Part shown: piece by piece, positions 60,401 through 64,000 of the stretch
Layout of the letters: every line of letters begins with the position of its first letter
Numbering within the stretch: position 1 is the stretch's first letter
Origin: Sweltsa coloradensis
Taxonomy: Eukaryota; Arthropoda; Insecta; Plecoptera; Chloroperlidae
Direction: 5' to 3'
DNA: 64,000 nucleotides
NCBI GenBank assembly: GCA_024449915.1
Contig: JAMZAV010000447.1
Span: 372,001 to 436,000, forward strand
Program-made: the position numbers and the translations under genes
Notes under the pieces: model-generated
What the model was told of the DNA's origin: nothing
Seen by the model: only the letters and a program-made list of their open reading frames with translations
The model's database searches: none

Positions 60401-63400
60401 TAGTGCATTTAATTAATAAAGATTATCACCACATGATTGTTTAGAGAAAAATTCATAATTCAAAAGCGTGAACAGAAAAAGTCAAAATTGGTACTTGTTC
60501 ATTATAGGGACCCACCGAAAAGTGAAAAGTAGGTTAGTGGGGTTGGGGGGGGGGGCGCGAAGCGCCGTGGGGGTCCTAGCTGACCATGGCAAAGTACTTC
60601 ATGCTCCCCCCCACGGCGCTTCGCGCCCCCCTCCCCAACCCCACTAATCTACTTTACCTTTCGGGGGGTCCCTATAATGAACAAGTACCTCAAACTTAAA
60701 TTAGGTTTACTCTTATTTGAAAATATTCTAATATAGTTCAATTTTTAAATCATGAAGTATCTACGATAATAGAAGTCTACAAAACATATAATCTGATTTT
60801 AATGTAAAGAGAAAAAAATATAAGAAATGAAACTACAAATCTAGAAAATAAATACATATAATTGGCAGTGGGGTTGTCAACACTGTAGGCCTACATTATC
60901 TACTCACATGATGTTGTTTTCGTGTCGACAAAGATAACCTCACCCTTCTCAGGCCCCTTGTCTTTTATTTCTTGGAATATTTTTATTTCGATTGGATCAG
61001 TTTGATTCATTTTGTCCTGTGGGCCCACAAAAATTCAACACATTCAGAGAATTATCTTTAAACATTGGAGTGCATTGAAGAATTCATAATATATGACAGT
61101 GAATGATCATTTAAAGATTGCAGTGCAATATATATTTTGAAGAATTTATAGTATTTTAGACAATTGGAGAAAATTCTAAATGTATTTCTCGATTTGGTTC
61201 GTCGGGAAACACTCCCGTAAGTGTAATTGTTTTTGTTTACTACAATTCAGAAATTAAAAAAGTCCGCCCCAACCGGGAATCGAACCACGGATCTCCCGCA
61301 TTCCAGACAGGCATCTTAACCACTAGACCATCAGGACGGGTACATTCAGATGTATAATGCAACTACAATTCAGAGCTTAAAATGTACCCGTCCTGATGGT
61401 CTAATGGTTAAGACGCCTGTCTGGAATGCGGGAGATCCGTGGTTCGATTCCCGGTTGGGGCGGACTTTTTTAATTTCTGAATTGTAGTAAGTAAAAAAAA
61501 ATTCAAAATGTTGATATAAACCCAACAGAGCCTTATACTAGCAATCCATAAAATACTCTGTAAAATATGTAATAGCTTAAACTCAAAAACTCAAAAACTC
61601 AAAACTCAAAAAAGACACACACATCATTTAGAATTTATATTTTCTAAATCATGTTGAGTTTGGTTTTGAAACAAATTATCAAAAATTTAAAAGATACCTT
61701 GCAAAATTCGAGGACATTTTTGTACATTTATTTATTGAACGTTGCAAATATGGTTTGATAAGAAATAATACGTGCGAGACAAACATAGCCTGCAATTTAC
61801 TACCCCACTCACATGTTTGTATAATAGAGGTGTGTAAAATGAGCACTTCGAGTTGTCACCTTACCTTATAGAAGATATGGATGAATAAGGAGGGTAGTCG
61901 AGTTGTTACCTTATGGATGTGTATCGTGACGTCTTCACACAAGTTGGTCCCAGCGTTTAGTTTAACACTGCTCGTATAGTTCTGTCCACTTTGTTTGAAC
62001 CCATTGGTCTTTATGTAGGCTCTCTTGAATCTCTCGTCGACAACCAAAACTCTCAGAATATCTACAACATAAACCAGGTTGTCATTTTATAGACAAAGGT
62101 AGAACCGTACTCAAATATGCATCGGCTCAACGCGAATTATGTTTGTTGATTGATTGATTGGATATTGCTTAACGTCTCATATTAATGCAGTTTGGCTATT
62201 CGAGACGATGAGTGGTAATTGATGAGGATGAATTACGAACAGAAGGGAGGAGGGGATAACCCAGTACCGGCACGTAGCCTACTCCTTTCGAAAAGTACCA
62301 AGGGGACCAACGGCTTAACGTCCCATCTGAATGGCCGGTATAACTTTGACAGTCATATAGGTTCCTCCACTAACCCGGACTGCGAAGCAGACGTCGAGGA
62401 GAACGAAGCCGTTACACTAGCTCTAGAAACCTCTATCTGCTCTAACCAGCGGTTTACGTATGTTTCAGAGCTGAGCGTTGACCCACTGTACCTCTGACCT
62501 GGATGTTTGTGACTTCGGTAAGAATTTTTTGTGACGTTTCCTATAATACATTTCATTTACAGTAAGATTCATATTTGATTTAAAGTAATAACAATCATTT
62601 ATGCAAACTCTCCATGAGAATTGTTAAGGAGGATAAGGTGGATAGGGATAGGAGGGTTGATCGAGCAAGAATAATTCTTATGCAGAAGTGAAAATATTAA
62701 TATTAGCTTCTATAAAAAACATTTCACGATTAAATATAAAAAACGTGAATATGAAATACAACAAAACTTTTTTACGTTATTCATTAGTACGCAAAAATAT
62801 GCAAAAACTAGTGATAGTTTGTGGTATGGTATACCTTCCGGTATGCATACTGGTTCATACCGACCCACTTTAACCACAAAGTTCAAGTCGACATGATTGG
62901 TTGTAAAGAATTGTGACAACGTGGTGTCTTACCTAACTGTGGTGTGACGTTTGAGCCAGTGTATTGAGTGGTGTCACCTAACTGTGGCGTGACGTTTGAG
63001 CCAGTGTATTGAGTGGTGTCTTACCTAACTGTGGTGTGACGTTTGAGCCAGTGTATTGAGTGGTGTCTACCTAACTGTGGTGTGACGTTTGAGCCAGTGT
63101 ATTGAGTGGTGTCTTACCTAACTGTGGTGTGACGTTTGAGCCAGTGTATTGAGTGGTGTCTTACCTAACTGTGGTGTGACGTTTGAGCCAGTGTATTGAG
63201 TGGTGCCTTACCTAACTGTGGTGTGACGTTTGAGCCAGTGTATTGAGTGGTGTCTCACCTAACTGTGGTGTGACGTTTGAGCCAGTGTATTGAGGGGTGT
63301 CTCACCCACTGTGTGTGACGTTTGAGCCAGTGTATTGAGTGGTGTCACCTAACTGTGGTGTGACGTTTGAGCCAGTGTATTGAGTGGTGTCACCTAACTG

Positions 63401-63892
63401 TGGTGTGACGTTTGAGCCAGTGTATTGAGTGGTGTCACCTAACTGTGGTGTGACGTTTGAGCCAGTGTATTGAGTGGTGTCTTACCTAATTGTGGCAAGA
63501 CGTTTGAGCCAGTGTATTGAGTGGTGTCACCTAACTGTGGTGTGACGTTTGAGCCAGTGTATTGAGTGGTGTCTTACCTAACTGTGGTGTGACGTTTGAG
63601 CCAGTGTATTGAGTGGTGCCTTACCTAATGTGGTGTGACGTTTGAGCCAGTGTATTAAGTGGTCTCACCTAACTGTGGTGTGACGTTTGAGCCAGTGTAT
63701 TGAGTGGTGTCTTACCTAATTGTGGCGAGACGTTTGAGTCAGTGTATTGCGAACAAGTTCTAATGACGAACTGAGTAGCATTTCTCTCCACGCGTTTATC
63801 CTTGGTGGATAGTGGGGTGTGGGTGAGCATCACAATAGGACGACCTCGCAGTAATACTGCGTGCGCGGAGATGTACGAACCCACTGCAACAT
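54362..63892 (-). CDS. integrin alpha subunit, 3' ten exons
   Basis: A cell-surface adhesion receptor chain that pairs with a beta integrin and binds extracellular matrix. Ten exons (63716-63892, 61910-62061, 60908-61016, 60149-60332, 59064-59283, 57993-58156, 57294-57498, 56131-56575, 55110-55381, 54362-54442) join in consistent phase without a stop. In order they encode the end of the beta-propeller, thigh, calf-1, calf-2, a furin site (RVKR), one transmembrane helix and a 40-odd-residue cytoplasmic tail with GFFER. The furin site marks the cleaved class; whether an I domain exists lies outside the window. Overall texture is insect alpha-PS-like, which is inference. The N-terminal exons lie beyond 64000. 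Three exon ends carry duplicated donor regions. Confidence 0.92.
55110..55381 (-). CDS. integrin alpha exon: transmembrane helix and GFFER
   Basis: Acceptor TAATTTCAG, donor GTAAGAGT. The helix is WLIPLSIGIGLLLLFVTIML, followed by LVKTGFFERKKKEELEALK. The canonical membrane-proximal GFFKR is GFFER here. The two leading bases complete a codon (GAA) with the previous exon. Confidence 0.92.
56131..56575 (-). CDS. integrin alpha exon: calf-2 with furin site and internal duplication
   Basis: Acceptor GTGTTTAG, donor GTATGGAT, 445 bases. It holds RVKRQ, a furin site giving the heavy and light chains. It ends in the conserved VVCSRVWCNAGRF block and VLNITLL. Two related pieces flank the furin site: GGVENTLSANRVTFCSDMGV and GGVKNRYPANRTMFLNCSDE. 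Each follows a GTGGGCGGAGTC-type motif, which appears three times in the exon. This suggests an in-frame duplication within calf-2. Confidence 0.9.
57294..57498 (-). CDS. integrin alpha exon: calf-2 beginning
   Basis: Acceptor GTGCTTCAG, donor GTAAGTTT. It reads SINGTYSYVDLNVNASSKSI then HVYQVQKLGASPVEEALIEM, the integrin pattern in which a His-x-Tyr strand is followed by a G-x-SP-x-EEA loop. Confidence 0.9.
57993..58156 (-). CDS. integrin alpha exon: calf-1 end
   Basis: Acceptor GTCTCCCAG, donor GTGAGAAG, phase 0 to 2. It reads GSLTLDLDMTAVKGELGQLD then FTVVARTLSTDLN and LVVVTDANITIAG. This frame was found directly from the sequence. Confidence 0.9.
58248..58853. mobile_element. foldback element in integrin intron
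   Basis: Arms of about 300 bases are inverted around a centre near 58545. CCGCGTTTTTCTATTTT (left) pairs with AAAATAGAAAAACGCGG (right); GCGATATTTGCCGTG pairs with the left-arm CACGGCAAATATCGC; TACCGCC pairs with GGCGGTA at the centre. It ends only a few bases from the donor-repeat array at 58860. Confidence 0.88.
58860..59113 (-). repeat. tandem duplication of the calf-1 exon's splice donor region
   Basis: Three complete copies and one partial copy of a unit of about 70 bases cover the last 50 or so coding bases plus the donor AAG|GTAAATCAAAG. Donor-proximal exon ends fall at 59064, 58995 and 58922. The first spacing is 69 (in frame, 23 codons), the second 73. Confidence 0.9.
59064..59283 (-). 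CDS. integrin alpha exon: calf-1
   Basis: Acceptor TGGTCTAG, donor AAG|GTAAATC. It reads NIYNLGSNKNMLELRMDVTN, then RGELAYSTELEVSIPKPV and CDIANPLKQGAK, classic calf-1 text. The donor at 58995 is an equally placed in-frame alternative that would add 23 residues repeating NSTILKCDIANPLKQGAK. Confidence 0.9.
59450..59545 (-). mobile_element. tRNA-like SINE (family D) in intron
   Basis: The complement has TGGTCTAGTAGTTAAGACGC and CCGGGTATGAATCCCGG boxes. It is the same family as 61240-61495. Confidence 0.65.
60149..60332 (-). CDS. integrin alpha exon: thigh/calf-1 junction
   Basis: Acceptor CGTTTCAG, donor AT|GTAATC, chosen because it is the only donor that joins in phase with the next exon; it creates ATG at the junction. 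It reads KDKFCKECPIRSRKNTNIPN then IVKFDLECGSDNICEADLLL, the conserved CGSDN-x-C start of calf-1. Confidence 0.88.
60491..60688. mobile_element. GC-tract hairpin MITE, copy 2, in intron
   Basis: The inverted ends GTACTTGTTCATTATAGGGA / TCCCTATAATGAACAAGTAC are perfect over 20 bases. The interior carries GCGCGAAGCGCCGTGGGGG and its complement. It is the same family as 6243-6450. Confidence 0.88.
60908..61016 (-). CDS. integrin alpha exon: thigh
   Basis: Acceptor GGCCCACAG, donor T|GTGAGTAG, 109 bases. It reads DKMNQTDPIEIKIFQEIKDK then GEVIFVDTKTTS. The single T left over joins CT of the next exon to give Ser. Confidence 0.88.
61240..61495. mobile_element. inverted pair of tRNA-like SINEs (family D)
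   Basis: The left copy (61240-61345, minus) and right copy (61380-61495, plus) are near-exact complements. They share GTCCTGATGGTCTAATGGTT (A-box) and GTGGTTCGATTCCCGGTT (B-box) and meet in a spacer of about 40 bases. The acceptor stems do not pair, so neither is called a tRNA gene. Confidence 0.75.
61865..61909 (-). repeat. duplicated splice donor, in-frame alternative exon end
   Basis: The exon ending at 61910 (AAG|GTAACA) is followed by a partial repeat of its last bases. The repeat ends in AAG|GTAAGG at 61865, 45 bases further and in frame. The second donor matches the consensus better and would add VTTRLPSLFIHIFYK. Confidence 0.7.
61910..62061 (-). CDS. integrin alpha exon: thigh start
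   Basis: Acceptor ATGTTGTAG. Two leading bases complete GAT with the previous exon. It reads ILRVLVVDERFKRAYIKTNG then NAGTNLCEDVTIHIHK. Confidence 0.88.
62219..62497 (+). repeat. antisense open frame in intron, probably repeat-derived
   Basis: A 92-codon frame lies opposite the integrin intron and is less AT-rich than its neighbours. It is preceded by TTGATTGATTGATTGGATATTGC. There are no splice sites, signal peptide or known domain. It is more likely a repeat fragment than a gene. Confidence 0.35.
62930..63742 (-). repeat. minisatellite of the integrin exon's 3' end and donor site
   Basis: About 18 copies, including the genuine exon end, of a 45-49-base unit. Read on the minus strand the unit is ACTGGCTCAAACGTCACACC, then ACAGTTAGGTAAGACACCAC. 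The unit spans the last 30 or so coding bases and the splice donor of the exon 63716-63892. Most copies keep a GT donor with AGGTAAGAC or AGGTGACAC text. Confidence 0.95.
63716..63892 (-). CDS. integrin alpha exon: beta-propeller end
   Basis: Acceptor TTGTTCTAG, donor TTAG|GTAAGAC. It reads VAVGSYISAHAVLLRGRPIV, the D-VAVG-Y-S-x-AVLLR-x-RP end of the last FG-GAP blade, then the linker to the thigh. The previous exon is outside the window. Confidence 0.92.
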
Positions 63893-64000
63893 CTAGAACA
63901 ACAAGTAAACAGTGTTGACATTGAAAGCAGATAAAGCATACGTTAACAAAAAAAATAAAATAAGGTGTTAAAAAAATTATTCGTCATTTAACCCTTTCAG

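Noticed and set aside
61380..61470. Functional tRNA gene
   Set aside because: A- and B-boxes are good but the acceptor stem does not pair, and several diverged copies exist, so a SINE is the better reading.
63669..63715. Continuation of the integrin frame past 63716 (GKTPLNTLAQTSHHS)
   Set aside because: This is intron read-through into the donor minisatellite; the phase fits the downstream exon only if splicing occurs at 63716.
62930..63742. CRISPR-like array
   Set aside because: Units are contiguous 45-49-base tandem copies without unique spacers, derived from an exon end in a eukaryotic gene.

Overview
This is a eukaryotic, intron-rich, AT-rich animal genome window dominated by transposable-element debris. 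Spliced genes, long introns, tRNA-derived SINEs, non-LTR retrotransposons, hAT-like and TA-flanked MITEs, foldback elements and many trinucleotide microsatellites all point to a large invertebrate genome. An arthropod, perhaps an insect, fits best: the LINE has a baculovirus-FP-like ORF1, the integrin resembles the insect alpha-PS type, and one small peptide is secapin-like. The clade is inferred, not proven.

Right part (about 54.36-64.0 kb, minus strand): the 3' ten exons of an integrin alpha subunit gene. They run from the end of the beta-propeller through thigh, calf-1, calf-2, a furin site, the transmembrane helix and a GFFER tail. All exon phases join consistently. The 5' exons lie beyond base 64000. 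Three of the ten exon ends carry duplicated splice-donor regions. One is a minisatellite of about 18 copies, one is an approximately 70-bp tandem, and one is a single in-frame alternative donor.

Middle and left part (plus strand): four genes for small secreted peptide precursors. Those at 42.3 kb and 49.6 kb are clear paralogs that share promoter, first exon, signal peptide and propeptide but differ in the mature six-cysteine domain. The one at 39.9 kb has a related cysteine pattern after a long acidic propeptide and a furin site. The one at 2.26 kb ends in a two-cysteine secapin-like tail. Together they look like a local, diversifying family of cysteine-rich defence, saliva or venom-type peptides.

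Other parts: a secreted-protein-like frame with one internal stop (11.7-12.3 kb, minus); tentative minus-strand exons at 20.4 and 21.5 kb; a non-LTR retrotransposon with two frameshifts (22.2-26.07 kb, minus); a C-terminal relic of a restriction-like-endonuclease LINE (44.8-45.6 kb, minus); a 2.67-kb near-perfect palindrome (29.1-31.8 kb) beside a 1.6-kb foldback made of a dimeric tandem repeat; and two hAT-like MITEs nested one inside the other with 8-bp target duplications (32.0-33.6 kb). The remaining sequence is AT-rich intergenic DNA in which no gene could be supported.
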